A DNA stretch of 64,000 bases from Bryoerythrophyllum caledonicum (GCA_963971425.1 OZ020517.1:19124904-19188903); one strand, 5' to 3'. Positions 13,265 to 26,440 are shown, counted from the first letter of the stretch. The notes: generated by a model not told the origin, from the letters alone. Made by a program: numbers and translations.

Positions 13265-13445
13265 TAGGGAAGCACTTAGTGTAGAAAAGTGTTTACCCTC
13301 GAGAGGGGGGAGTAGTTCTATGACACTAGCCTATGTCCCGTGGCCATATGCTTAGTGAAGAGAATGAACAAACACTGTATTCACGCCCGTCTCCTTTGGA
13401 GATTGGAGTTCTTCTTCTGTAGATCGTGAATATCTTTTGAGGCAA
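13265..13445 (+). mobile_element. LINE 3'-end remnant
   Basis: This matches the 3' tail of LINE copy 2 (26145-26279). Both run GTGT..ACCCTCGA, a purine-rich block ending in AGTAGTT, a TGCCC-type block, CTTAGTG, GAATGAAC, TTCACGCC and a GC hairpin ending in GTTCTTCTT. The upstream part of the element is absent, as expected for a 5'-truncated insertion. Three such tails occur in this window. Confidence 0.75.
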
Positions 13446-13999
13446 GGGGGGCGTGATGAACATGCCAGAACAATGGCTTTGTTTGTTGGCAGGTTCATCG
13501 GCAGGACAAGTTGTGACCTTAGTGGTAGAGTACACTCATTCATCCGCCAATTTCCCTTCCTACAATATACGATGTCTGAAGTCATATTAATTAGCAACAA
13601 GACATATTAATTCTATTCACGGTTTGGATTTTAGATTCAACAATTATTTCCCTATTTAAATAATAAAATTGTTTTTCTAAGTAAAAGGAAACTTACTATA
13701 CCCATAGTCATTGCAAGTCCATTTTTCTTATCATGTACACCTCCATCACTTGTGATTTTTTGGCCTGCGATAACCTAACACAAAGTGGAACATGGATCTA
13801 TAAAATTTATGCAATGTGTAGTGTAAGAATATGCAATTATCTTGAGTCAAAGTACTCTAATCTTGTCAACATTGAGAAAAAAAAATAAATCTATAATGCA
13901 CTCTTCAAATGCATATATCTTACAATCCGTGCGGTCAAAGTTTACGAGATGTTTGGAGTGTCACTATTTCAAGTTCACTACTACACCGAGTCCTTGTAG
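13446..13999. other. Intergenic, with hairpin at LINE insertion site
   Basis: I see no gene. At 13975-14009 the sequence folds: CAAGTTCACTACTAC pairs with GTAGTAGTGAACTTG around a 13-base loop. The right arm of this hairpin is the target-site duplication of LINE copy 2. The longer string CACTATTTCAAGTTCACTA also occurs here, and its exact reverse complement lies just beyond the 3' end of the LINE. Confidence 0.7.
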
Positions 14000-14011
14000 T
14001 AGTGAACTTGA

Positions 14012-16935
14012 GAGGGGAAATGAGAGAGGAGTAGCTCCGCGTTTTCTGGTGAGGAGGGACTTGGGTGTTAGGCGCAAACGAGGGAAACAAGGACTTTGAG
14101 AGCTGCTGGGCCTCATTGTAGATCCCGCTTTGTGCACTCTCTTTGTTGCTTGTGGATTTTAGCATTGCACAGAATGTTGGAAGGGATCAAAGCTCTAGAT
14201 CTGGTTGATTTTGCAGTAGAATAGGTGGTGCATCAAACTTGGGACAAGGGCTGGCGAGAATCTGAAGCGAGCTTGGTGTTGGAACAGTCCTAGATTTGGT
14301 TTGGCAAACACCCATTCTCAGACTGTAAACACCAGATCTAGATCTCAGTTACCAGGCAATGCTCAAACCTCTATACACCCAAGTCCCCCATGCCGGAGTC
14401 GACCACAACAGCATGCACAACACACAACACAAGTACCCAAGAGACAGAGGCGAGTGCGACACAAAACCAGGTAAGTTATCCTTACTCTCTTGTTACTTCG
14501 CATTGTTTCACAGATGCTTCCATGGATTAGATGGTAGGATTACCGGCACTAGAAAAATTAGTATTCAGGGTACTATCGAAACAAGTTTCGCAATGTTCAG
14601 TAACGCTACCAACAACATCAACCACACCGACAACATCGTCAGCAAGATTCGTGTAAGAACAGTGACGAAACAAAGAAACACACACTATGGGATATGCACG
14701 ACAAGACCAAAGAGCGAGTTTTTCGAGATCATCTACAGCAGCTGCTCCAGCTCACAACACTGGACGTCCAAGAAAAGACAAGACATGATCAGACTGAAGT
14801 ACTACCGTCTCGAGCCCAACAGTAGCAGAGACGTCAACTCCAGGCGCTACAAGTTGAAGAGTCCGTACGACCAACTCAGGCTACAACAACGGAGATCTGG
14901 AGCTCCCAGAATAGCGGCGGAGGGAAAAAATGGAGAGAAAGGCGAGTCATGGACAACAGCTCAGGAGCGCGGAGTGTATGGTACCACCGGGACAGGAGAT
15001 GTGAGCACTTGGAGCTGCAGCCTCATGACCCTCCCCACCAACACTAATCAAGGGATCCTAGGAGAAGTCAGTAGAGAAGACGTAGCAGCAACAAGAACAA
15101 CAACATGTGCAGTAGCAGTAGAGGTGGATTCAGCAGTAGCAGCAACGATAAGAAGAGAAGTTGCCACAACAACGGCGACAGGAGTAGCGGCAGCAACCTT
15201 CCGACTTCAGACCTCGACAGACTGGAGTAGAACAAGAAACACAAGAGCATGCTGCCAACGGCTACTGCAACACAATCGACAAGCTGCATCGCAACGGCGC
15301 CATGAAGAAGCCAACCCTAAACGCCCAAAAGCCCTAAATCAAAGACATTCATCAACGACAACTACATCCATCGAACATCAACTCAATACCAGGTATATAT
15401 TGCGCCCTCACTCCATTCTAAAACCCTCTTACATTGCCCTTCTGTGCAGACACCCACCTTATGCGCTGTGGTACCAGCATATCATCTGCTCAGTACTTGT
15501 AGAAGTTATAGACCTGCGAGAGGACGTGCAGCACCAACGAAGGAGTGTATCGCCACTTCCACGTCCAACCTGGACACATCTCAACAGTGAAGAGCAGTCC
15601 CTCCCCTTCTTCACAAACTTATCGTTTTCTATTTGGTTTGCTTGTAAACAGTTCCACACTAACTTGTTACTGGCATGCTCCTTGCAGAAAGTTCGTATCA
15701 GAATCTACACGCAAGAACTGGAGACAACAACCTACGCATGCAAGATCTGGAGGCAGCAACCTGTGCACACGAGTTCTGCAGACGGCAACCTGCGCGCGCA
15801 GAAAGTCAGAGCATGCGAACGCTCCCTGCCCGAACTCGTTCTCATTGAAGCCCTACCCGAAGCTCTGCCCGATTACACACAACGCAACTGGTTCGAGATC
15901 CTGCCGGAAGCCCTGCTCGCAAGCCCAGCTGAACGCCGAATCTACCACGACGTCACCTACAGCTCGCCGACAATCCCTGTTCGACGTCGAATCGTGCTCA
16001 TCACCGAATCTAACTTCCGCCAACAACTTGCTGATTACAGTAAGTGGACAACCAGACGCAGTCAGCCGACATCCACAGTCACTCGTGGACTGACGTCACT
16101 CACCAAGAGCACCGGCAGTCGAACCAGCTATCAACGGTCCAACTGCAGTGAGCGGACGGTCGGAGGCAGCAAGCCGACGTCTATAGAAACTCGTAGACAG
16201 GTGTCGCCAGTCAAGCACACTAGCAGTCCAGCCGCAAGGTACCACTTAAGTGCACCAGCAGTCCAGCCCCGCAGGGTATCAGCCCCGACCCTTCGATCAC
16301 CAGTCTGGCACCCTAGCACTGCCGGCCAGGTCCTGCAGCGTATTCCCGAGAAAAGTCCCGGCGAGGTCCCTGCGAGCTGGTTACCATTCTGGTACTCCAG
16401 TGACGTACTGCTCCAGAAGCGCACCCCCAAAACCAGAAGACTCAGGCATGCAGCTGGAGAGGTGAACGGGGCGTACAATAGAAGATCAGAGCTAAAGACA
16501 AGCCAGAGTCACGCAACCTCGAGGTGGACACTAGGTATAACTATACATCCAGGTCATACCTCCTTTACACCCTCTATTGTTCTGTGCCATCATTGGGATT
16601 ATTGTGAAACCCCATGGGCATGCACACAACTTTTAATATCTAAACCAGTTACTTTAAGAGGTGGCCAATTTTTTGGCACCTCTCGTGTGTGTGTATATGT
16701 AGCAAGTAAACATCATAACTCTCACCACTCTCATCTTCAAACTTTAGGAAGTAGAAGTCAGCTATATCATTTGCATGTCTTATATATTGCTATCTTCTGC
16801 CCCTTCTTGAACATCCTTACATCAACAAGCCCTCAATGTACGTTGAGGGGAGATGTTAAGGACAAGAAGGTAAGTAGAAAACTTGAAGTAACACTCTATA
16901 GCTTATCTAGAAATACTCTTTTCTATCTCTATAGC
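14012..16935 (+). other. LINE copy 2 leader with long stop-free frame
   Basis: The first 300 bases match the start of copy 1, and about 16560-16935 matches the leader just before ORF1 of copy 1. From ATG at 14359 to ORF1 at 16936 the ORF1 frame has no stop, 859 codons. The translation (rich in Arg, Thr, Ser, Gln) shows no domain I recognise. Low T content lowers the chance of stops, but 859 clean codons is still striking. It contains a strong splice-donor-like site, CAGGTAAGT, at about 14469. It could be an N-terminal ORF1 extension or simply a leader. Confidence 0.6.
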
Positions 16936-18516
16936 ATGTCTCAACAAACTACTGCTACCCCGTCCAAGCGTCTATTTGTTGAGGTGATAGAAAACTCCAA
17001 TCTTTTGAATGTAACTAGAAATGTCTTGGGCGTTACAAGTTCCACCCAGAAAAAGGTGAAGGCAACAAGTTTGCCTTCCACCAAATACTGGTTGGGCTTC
17101 CAAACAATGAATAGCATTGCAAGGAAAAATGGGGAAGAAAAGGTGCCTGTAGTTACCATAGAAGAAATGGTAGAATATGGGTTAAATGAGAAAGAAGCAT
17201 GTGAGAGTGTTGAGGCAATGCCAGCATTCCCATTTGTCTTCCAAGAGGAATGGCCCTCGAAACGTGCTGATGGAAAGGAAGGGAACCACTTCAATCTCAC
17301 CCAACTTCCAAGTGAAGTTGAGGTGAATGAAGATGGCTTTGCCTTGGACTATCAAGTCTCCATTCATTTTGAATTAGGAAACCAGGTATGGACAAAACAC
17401 GTGGTACTAGACATGGTTAAGACAAGACTGAAAGAGATGGGGATACCTACAGGGACAGGCATTGGTGAACCAATTGCCATTTTTTGCCATCACCAATCCG
17501 ACAATTGGACTGGTGTGGTGAAACTCCATCTAAAGAACCCGGATATAGATGCTAAAGGCCTATTGCAAGGGAAAAGGCCTTTCATCCTCATTTTGGATGA
17601 AGGGATTCCACATCAAGGAAAAGTATGCAAGACGTACGATTCCTTGGCCTTCTCACATCTCTTATCGGTAAAAATAACAAGTCCTAGCCTTGTCAACATA
17701 GAATCATACCAATTGCATGCGGAAATCGTGAGAGACAGTTTTGCAAGGGGTTATGATTTCGAGATCACCGGAGTGGAAAAAAAGGGTTCGTCAGAATTTG
17801 CATGGGTCAAAACCCCCTCCCCGGAACAAGCTGCTAAAATAAAGGACTACAAAGTCTCATTTCATAATGAGATTTTTGTGCCCGTTTTTGCAACCCGGAA
17901 AATGGATGAGGATGAGATTGCAAAGAAGAACTGCCTAATCCTCATTGCAAAAAACCTTAACAAAACAAAAAACGAAAAAGAACTTGAGGAGGGGATAAAA
18001 TCCATTCTTGGGGAGGAAAATGTAGTGAACACATTTTTCAAGCTTGAATACGGTAGACATGTAGGGACATGTAATATTGAATGTCTAAATGCGGCTGTTT
18101 ACAAAAAATTTGTTAAACAAAGTAAAAAACTACACGGAAAATATATTATGTTTACCCCTCACCCAAAAAGCCTAGATGGAAGCAACAAACCCAGCACGGA
18201 AGAACTAACGAGATTAGGTTTTACGGACGTGAACGCGGCTATAGCTAATGCGGTAATTGCCATGGAGAATGGGCCAATCAAAGGCAACGGTGTTACCTTA
18301 CAACAACTCCGAAGAGAAATGAAGACCATGAAAGGAGAGATCGTAGAAGAGGCAAGACAATATGCGGATATGATACAAGCGAACACGGTCAAATCCTTGA
18401 GAGGAGAAATGTCAACCCTCCGGTCTCAACTCATTGCAACCATCATGGCGGCGGAAACACAAGCAACGGAACGAGAACAACGAGCTATTGAGAATAAAAT
18501 GGATACGACAAACTAA
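16936..18516 (+). CDS. LINE ORF1: RNA-binding protein (526 aa)
   Basis: Presumed RNA-binding/chaperone protein of the LINE ribonucleoprotein. The start at 16936 (MSQQTTATPSKRLF) is supported by the aligned ORF1 of copy 1, which begins at the equivalent place. The middle third is well conserved between copies (NHFNLTQLPSEVEV, GEPIAIFCHHQ). The segment from CLILIAKNL through GRHVGTCNIECLN looks like an RRM fold with an RNP2-like and a weaker RNP1-like strand, and the C-terminus (QLRREMKTMKGEIVEEARQ onward) is a predicted coiled coil, typical for trimerisation. It ends in tandem stops TAA TAG. The RRM reading is inference from pattern. Confidence 0.85.
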   Translation: MSQQTTATPSKRLFVEVIENSNLLNVTRNVLGVTSSTQKKVKATSLPSTKYWLGFQTMNSIARKNGEEKVPVVTIEEMVEYGLNEKEACESVEAMPAFPFVFQEEWPSKRADGKEGNHFNLTQLPSEVEVNEDGFALDYQVSIHFELGNQVWTKHVVLDMVKTRLKEMGIPTGTGIGEPIAIFCHHQSDNWTGVVKLHLKNPDIDAKGLLQGKRPFILILDEGIPHQGKVCKTYDSLAFSHLLSVKITSPSLVNIESYQLHAEIVRDSFARGYDFEITGVEKKGSSEFAWVKTPSPEQAAKIKDYKVSFHNEIFVPVFATRKMDEDEIAKKNCLILIAKNLNKTKNEKELEEGIKSILGEENVVNTFFKLEYGRHVGTCNIECLNAAVYKKFVKQSKKLHGKYIMFTPHPKSLDGSNKPSTEELTRLGFTDVNAAIANAVIAMENGPIKGNGVTLQQLRREMKTMKGEIVEEARQYADMIQANTVKSLRGEMSTLRSQLIATIMAAETQATEREQRAIENKMDTTN

Positions 18517-18606
18517 TAGCGTCAAACAACGCTACAACTAGAGAAAACAATAGAGTATATTTATATACTAAAATATACCAAAAAAAAAAAAACAAATCAA
18601 AAACTA

Positions 18607-18646
18607 ATATATATACTATATATATATAGTATATATATATACTACT
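18607..18646. repeat. AT-rich palindrome between ORF1 and ORF2
   Basis: ATATATACTATATATATATAG runs into its inverse TATATATATAC, giving a strong AT hairpin about 90 bases after the ORF1 stop. It may be neutral simple sequence or affect translation between the ORFs; nothing shows which. Confidence 0.7.
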
Positions 18647-18674
18647 AAACAAATCAAAAACAAAATAAAACTCA

Positions 18675-18924
<250 letters not shown>

Positions 18925-18957
18925 TCCACAATAATAACTATAAACACCAATTATTAT

Positions 18958-19005
18958 AAACTATTAATCGCACTTTGTGGAGACATAGAAACGAACCCTG
19001 GCCCA
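18958..19005 (+). other. 2A-like ribosome-skipping peptide at ORF2 N-terminus
   Basis: The frame reads KLLIALCGDIETNPGP. It matches the 2A consensus D-(V/I)-E-x-N-P-G-P exactly, with a Leu-rich stretch and Gly before the Asp as in functional 2As. In 2A peptides the ribosome fails to join the Gly (codon 19000-19002) to the following Pro (19003-19005) and releases the upstream product. 2A-like sequences at the ORF2 N-terminus are known for trypanosome L1Tc-type and some animal non-LTR elements. An ATG (MPNVF) follows directly, so it could also serve as a plain start. Activity is untested. Confidence 0.85.
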
Positions 19006-22000
19006 ATGCCTAATGTCTTCCGAAACCACCCAAAAATACACAAAAGATTATCAAAAACATATTTTATTCCGAATACTATAAAACTTCATCCCGAATATCA
19101 ACACCTAGCATCTTCGTTTGCACCACTCCTAAATGATAATCATACTCTCCATCAAAACTATTCCACCCTCTACCCCAGCATCGCCCGCTACATACACCAA
19201 AAAAAAACACAACCACCCATCCTCACATATATTATTCGCCATAATTACCACCCTCCACCCTTCTATAGATGAATGCAACAATATCACCAATCAACATTCT
19301 ACCAACACAAACCCAACACATTGGACAAATATACTACTAAACACCTTATCCTCTCTACATAATCCCCCCAAAAGACATATAGATACACTCCACCCATACA
19401 CCAAATTCTTAGAAGAAAACCAACACCTCCTCGAACACAAAACCTCTCTACACAGTGACCTATATAACTTTATTCATAGCCAAACCCCACCCCCTTCCTC
19501 CGGTGAAATACAACTAAAATTTCCCTACTTCCCAAAGAATCTTATTCTGGAAGCTCTTAAATGCTTTGAACCAATCCATGCTTACACACACCCCACCCCG
19601 ACACCCGCCCATATTTCCCCTACACTTTGTAACCATGACAATATAGACAACAGAAGCACATATATAACTACATGGAACGCCTCAACGTTAAACACTGCTT
19701 TACCTTGCATCCACAATCTAACCGCCCACACCAACACACCACCCGCCATAATTGCCATACAAGAAACTAAACTAACAGCCACTAAATCCACAAAATACAT
19801 CCAAAAGACATTCCCCGACTATAAACTTATATTTAATAACACCCACTCTCTCACACGATGCATCCAACAACGAAGACCATATACACCGGCTAGAGGAGGT
19901 CTACTCATGCTCATACACCAAACATATGCCTTCCCCGGAAATATTACAAAAATCCCCACCCCGGCTAATATATCACCATATCTTCAAATTATTGAAATTA
20001 CTAACCGACCCCTTCAACCATGGCTCATTCTTCACCTATATATGCCCTCACATATAGAAGACTCGAGACTTATCCCGGAAATCCAAAACTCCATCACTTC
20101 ACAAATAAATACACACACTAACCATACAATAATACTCTGTGGAGACTTTAACCGAGATATCGCCCTTATTGGACGACAAAACGGAGGGGTTACTACCCCC
20201 CCAATGGACATAGACTATCAATGGTGAAATTATACGGATAACCTAGAGTTATATCTAATCCCAACCAACACACAATACTCCCGTCAAGGTGGACATAATT
20301 ATACACACACTAGCCTAATTGATGGATTTTACATTAAAACACCTAACCACACAAGTTATGCATCTACCACAAATACCACAACCAAATTAAACTCGGACCA
20401 CTTCCCAATCCAACTCAATATACCTCACAACACCCTTATTAGTAGACCTCCCATAACCATCAACTCAAATGATACTAAAATACTAAACCCCATCCCAAAA
20501 GAAAACCTTCATAAATTTAATACAATATTCTTTGAAAAAAACTCACTAAAAATAGACTCCCTCACTGATACTCTCTCTAACCACCAACACCTCACACACA
20601 TACAATGGCAAGAAGCCTGTACAACTCTTGATAAACTTATTAACGAAATTTCTATTATATTAGAAAAAACCTGTAAAGCGCCCCCGATTCCACAACTCAC
20701 ACCTCGAACCTCAAAACAAGGGGGGTATCTCCCGAGAAAACTAGCCAAAAAGTGGAAACAACATCTTGTCACATACCACACTATTCGTAAAATAATTTAC
20801 ATTGCCAAAACTAACCAAAACTGGCAAACCCACCCCATACTCTCCGAGATACAAAACCTACGATACAACCAAATCCCACAAATACCTCCACCCAACACCC
20901 CCCAGGAAGAATGGTTAGAAGACATTGCAAATATCGCAAAAACTGCCAACAAAGATGCTCGGAAAATTACTACAAAATACGCAAGAGAATGTGTCAAAAA
21001 GCCATTTCTAAGTATCGTCAAATGTACGAAACTAGCCCAAAAAAGATTAATAGGAAAGTCTTTAAAAATAATACAAATCTGCCACTAGACTGTATTTTAG
21101 ATCAAAATAATAACATTTTAACCAGCCCAGATGACATTGCAAACGAAATACATCGTCAACAATCTATAAATAACAGTCCATCCACCCCCCCATGCCACTT
21201 CCAACCACAACATACATCAACATGCACGTGCGGAGTTAGACAATACCCATGGCATGATTTGGATGGGTTTACCATTGATAGAAGAGGCGAACCGACAACA
21301 CCCCTTCACACATACTATAACAGAGACACATACAATATGTGCCTAAAAAATTTGGGAACCAACAAAGCCCCCGGACCAGACCACATACCTAATTCAATTC
21401 TAAAAAACATGCCTCCAAGATTCCATGACCTCCTATCATTATTCTTCCTTCATTGTTACAAACAAAAATCCATTCCCGCATCTTGGAAAACGAGTCTAAC
21501 AATCTTATTATACAAAAAAGGCAACCCATCCGTGCTACCCAACCACCGACCTATTGCCTTAGCCAACACCATTTACAAGTTATATACTAGCACATTAACA
21601 TCAATATTATCGGCCTATGGGGAAAAACACCAAATACTACACGAAAGCCAAGAAGGGTTTAGAGCCGAGAGAAGTACCACCCGACAACTTCAAACCATCA
21701 TAGCAGCTCTCGAGGATGCAAAATTCACCAATAAAGACATTTACATACTCTACATTGACTTTAAAAACGCATTTGGCTCCATTGACCACCCTCGATTGCT
21801 AGCCGTTATGAGTGATCTTGGATACCCGGAAGACGCAATCACATTGATTGGCAATATATACTCCCACTCTACCACTATATACACTGGAGAATTTTTTGGT
21901 AAAACACGCCCAATCCCCATCCAACGTGGTACTATCCAAGGCGATACATTGAGCCCATACCTCTTTATCATTTTTCTAGAACCTCTACTAAGATGGCTAC

Positions 22001-25000
22001 AAAGAGGGAATAATGGCTACACATTTGGCACCTCAGAAACAACCGTAAACTCGGCCGCATATGCCGACGATCTAGCGGCCATCTCCAGTCGTCTTAAATC
22101 ACTCCAAATTCAATTAGACAAAATAGACAAATTTTGTCTGTGGACCGGAATGGAACTTGGGGTCCAGAAGTGTGCTGTAACTGGATGCCCAAACAAATCT
22201 AAAATAAATCCGACCGCCTTCAAAGCCCTTATTCAAGCTACCAACATCCACTATCGTAACCAACCAATTCCGGTTCTTAACCAAAACCAACCCTACATAT
22301 ACCTTGGAATAAACCTAATCCCATCGTTAAAATGGAAAACTCAAATTCACGCTACTACAACAAAACTTATTAAACAATGCAAAGAACTTACACTATGTCC
22401 GGTAACATTGCAACAAAAAATAAAAATGATTGATACAGTCATACGTCCGGGTATCTCATACAGTTTCTATGCAGTCCCTTATTCCATGCCCGCCATAAAT
22501 AAACTTGATAAAAAAATCATAGCCATACAAAAGAAAGTATGCGGACTCCCTAATTGTACGCCTAATGTCATAACACAACTCCCACACGAACTATTTGGAT
22601 TAGAAGCTTTCTCCCTCAAAAATGCCTATCTACGCTGCATTGGAGAACAACTCCAGAATGCACTTAACGATAAAGGACGACTAGGACAAATTTACAGTGG
22701 ACTCCTTCGGCACATCCTTGCCATTTATAGAGGAGCACAACACCTCCAAAGACTTAAAAAATCTGATTGTCTTCGGTCCCCCATTACCCGCACACTTTTC
22801 CTACTCAAAACAGAAGGTCAAATATTTCTAAAAAGCACACTAGAAGATTTCCTACTAGACCCCGCACCGCTTGAACAAAACTGGGCAAATGAAATACATA
22901 ACCTCCCTAGACTTGACCGACATTTATCCGCCAAACTCCTACAAAAACTTTTCTCTGCTAACATTACTGATCTAAAACAAATTACACTACCAAATGGAAC
23001 ACACCTCATGGACGATAGGAGCTACAAAACATCATATGGTACCCCCCATAAATTAATAAAAAGTGCACTAAATATTGCTAAACAATTATTTTGTCACCCC
23101 CCATGTCTCCATACATGCCCCAACCCTTGCACCACTCACGCCCCACCGTACACACTTAAAGACTCATACATCATCAATCACAATGACATCCACCCCAACA
23201 CCAATCCCCCATTAATCCCTCCAAACCCGCCACATCCACGACCATATGCCCCTCCACCACACATATTAAAAAATCCCTCCATACACCCAATAAACAACAT
23301 ATCTGCGCACAGACATAGTAAATACATTGACTCCAACAAAATAAGGAGACAATATACGTCGTACCTATGCCATTGGTCCCACAACAACAACACCTACGCC
23401 AAATGGCTCCCACAAAGAAATCTTTTCCCTTGGCACAACCCAAATACTTCCTTACATAACACTGAAATCCTCACACAATACTACCTTAGAACTCAAAACA
23501 GTTATTACCTAAATATCATACAAATACACCACCCCCAAACACAACCTCGAGATAGAAGATTTGTCATGCCACCTCTTATTATCCCCCTTCTCAACATCTT
23601 TACAACTGAATGCAACCCAGAAATGGACATCCGAGCACAAACAAATAAAATCAAAATACAACAAGACAATGCCCACATATACGAAGGGAATGGTAGACAT
23701 CTAATAACCATACCACTCGCTAGACTACAATGGTTGTGGAATCAATATCACAACGCACTACAAACCCCCATCAACATTGAACCAATGCCCCAAACATTCG
23801 AAACCGAAATTGTTTGGCTATACCAAAGATATAAATACCGAATACCCAAAAATGACCCCCTTAAAAATGCTCACTACACATTACCAGATCCTATCTTAGA
23901 CTACCTCATTACATCAATGAATATCACACATTCATACTTCTCATCCCCCGTTACATGTTCCACAAAAATCTCAAAATTCTACTCTCCATTCGAACGAGAT
24001 ACGATTTTTGGTTCTCTTGGAAAAGCTTTTAATTACAAGTGGAGTGGAATAGGCCTTGCACACCCTCACAACGAAGAAGAAACACAACAAGCAATACATT
24101 GGGCACGCCTAGCGGCAAATAATGACCCCAACAACAACATCACCATTATTATCACTCCCGACACTCATTGGTATCATAACCCTAACCCACACTTAGGCCC
24201 ATTCCCGGACTCCCACATCATAGCACTATTTGAAGCGGACTCTATGACATACAAAGAACCCACTATACCACCGCAAATACAAGCACCTCGCCTTGAACCG
24301 GCAACCCTACGTATCCTATGCATACACCAACAAACTCGTGAAATAGGTACTCTAGACAACCTCACTCATCTCACTTTGCTAGCAAATAATCTAAACATCA
24401 ACAATGTATACACCGCAATTGCTTCTCCCACACCCATGTCAACCCATGTAAATCGCAACAAAAAATGGTCTAAAACCCCCCACACAAACATCTCCACATC
24501 ACAAATTACCGAATTGAGCCTCCCCCTCTCCTACTACCAAACCAATACAGACCTTAGATTTGACCCCAACTTCAGCTACTACACTGACGGCTCTTTCAAA
24601 GAACCAACCGAAGTAAGCCCGGGACACTGGCACCGAGAGAAAGCCGGTTATGGGATATACAATTCCACCAAACAAATTAAACTAGGTAAAAGACTACATG
24701 GACTCCAAAATATTCTTAGAGCCGAAATGATGGCTATACACAAAACCCTTAAAATAATCACCACACAATACCCAAACGAACCGGCTCACATTTTTACAGA
24801 TTGTATAAATGTATTATATCTCCTTAATACACATATTAAACACCCCACTTTACACAATAGTCACCCGGATAAAACTATCCTTACATCTATGGTTGAAATG
24901 CTCCAAAACCGTACACAGATTACTACACTCCATAAAGTCCGTGCCCATGCTAATATCGACGGTAATGAACAAGCCGACAAACTAGCAAAGGAAGGAAGAG

Positions 25001-26043
25001 AAAAAACCCACAAGAATGCCGAACACCCATACAAACACGCCCATGCCACCCCGTACTACTTCCATAGATATGAATGGCCCTCTATGGGTGAAACTCCCGA
25101 TAAAGGCCCCATACGATTCTTGGACAAATACCTCAAAAAACATGATCTTGTAAATAACCTAGAAAAACTTACAGAAAACTTCCCCAATATTAATAAATGG
25201 ACTGGCAACCCAAACATTCATAACGTATTATCCAATAATTTCTGGAAAAACCCCATTATAACGGATCCACAAATCACATGCCTAATCAAATTCCGCACCG
25301 GACAATACATGGGCAACGCCCGCAAACAACTCTTCTTTGGAATAGAAAGATTCCCTACAATTACATGTCCAATTTGCAACACCACGGATCCAGACACATG
25401 GCTACATATCTTACTCAAGTGCCAAAACCCACATATACACTCACTAATTGTCAAAAGACATAACAAAGCCGTATGGGCTATTCGTAAACTACTCATATCA
25501 TCAACCAAATCCCGGTGTTTCATTCTCATGAATGCCGGAACCTTTAATAACAATCCACAAGAAAATACGGTCCCTCCGTGGCTATTACCATGCATATGTC
25601 AAACTCAAAGATGCCATTGTAATGCAAAATTCAAACCGGACCTACTATGTGTTAGAGGACTTTCATACACAGACCCCCCACCAAACCACATAGACCCTAG
25701 TCTCACCATCCAGTTTATCGAATTCACATATTGCAATGATAGATTCTCTCCGGACACTATTGCAAACAAAACAACTAAATACCAACCACTACTTGACGAT
25801 ATTCAAGCACTAGGATGGAAAGTAGACCCCCTCATTGTCATCACCGCGGGTGCTAGAGCCACCACCTTCATCCCCTCAATGACAACCCTCGAAGAAACAT
25901 TTAAAATCCCCATTACTTCAATCAAAACCACCTTTTCTAACATTAACATTATTGCAATTCAACATGCTATGTCAATACTCCTACATAAACGTAAACTTGA
26001 AAACAACCAACCCTTACCCGACGCTTCGAACCCCCCTTTATAG
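18958..26043 (+). pseudogene. LINE ORF2: APE endonuclease, RT, RNase H (disrupted)
   Basis: The frame continues from the 2A motif, shifts at an A-run near 19199-19207, carries a TGA stop at 20225-20227 inside the endonuclease, and shifts again at an A-run near 21000. It is then open for 1,700 codons to 26043. Domains: APE-type endonuclease (TWNAS, QETK, GDFNRD, SDHFPI; about 19670-20420), reverse transcriptase (YIDFKNAFGS, QGDTLSPYLF, AYADDLA; about 21330-22200), RNase H I (YYTDGSF, AEMMAI, FTDC, GNEQADKLAKEG; about 24575-25000), and a Cys/His motif (CPIC...H...C; about 25368-25425). A C-terminal module around IEFTYCNDRF is unassigned. It copies element RNA at a nicked target. Both frameshifts sit in homopolymers, so sequencing error should be excluded. 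Confidence 0.88.
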
Positions 26044-26279
26044 ATCTATACCTGCATTTGCATTTTCACCGCACTCGCCCTCCCTCTTCTTGGGACTTTT
26101 TGGGACCTAGGGTCCTTCTTATATTGGTTACTTGTTACTGGGTACATAGTGTCCACCCTCGAAAGGGGGAAGTAGTTTCACACTACTAAACCATGCCCGG
26201 TGGGCATGGACTTAGTGGTGGAATGAACGGACACTTCACTCACGCCGGCCCCCTCCGGGGACCGGCGTTCTTCTTTCTT
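26044..26279 (+). other. LINE copy 2 structured 3' tail
   Basis: This 236-bp 3' untranslated end holds several short hairpins: GGGACCTAGGGTCC, ATGCCCGGTGGGCAT and GCCGGCCCCCTCCGGGGACCGGC. It ends in TTCTTTCTT directly before the target-site duplication, with no poly(A). Two further diverged tails of the same type lie at 13265-13445 and 26292-26440, with the hairpin arms partly preserved. Structured tails recognised by their own reverse transcriptase are known for poly(A)-independent LINEs. That role is inferred here. Confidence 0.75.
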
Positions 26280-26291
26280 TAGTGAACTTGA

Positions 26292-26440
26292 AATAGTGTC
26301 TGCCCTCAAAAGAGAGCAGTAGTTCCTTTCCACTTTTCCTTATCTTGTGGACAAAGAAATAGTGACGGGAATGACAAACACTCGATTCACGTGCGTTCTT
26401 ACTACTACTTCTAGTGATCTTGAAGATCCTACGGTTGAAA
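26292..26440 (+). mobile_element. Older LINE 3'-tail remnant
   Basis: The sequence after the LINE target duplication again follows the tail pattern: TAGTGTCTGCCCTCAAAAGAGAGCAGTAG, a variable middle, ATAGTGACGGGAATGACAAACACTCG, then ACGTGCGTTCTTACTAC. It is more diverged than the tail of copy 2. LINE copy 2 therefore landed at the edge of an older relative. Confidence 0.65.
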
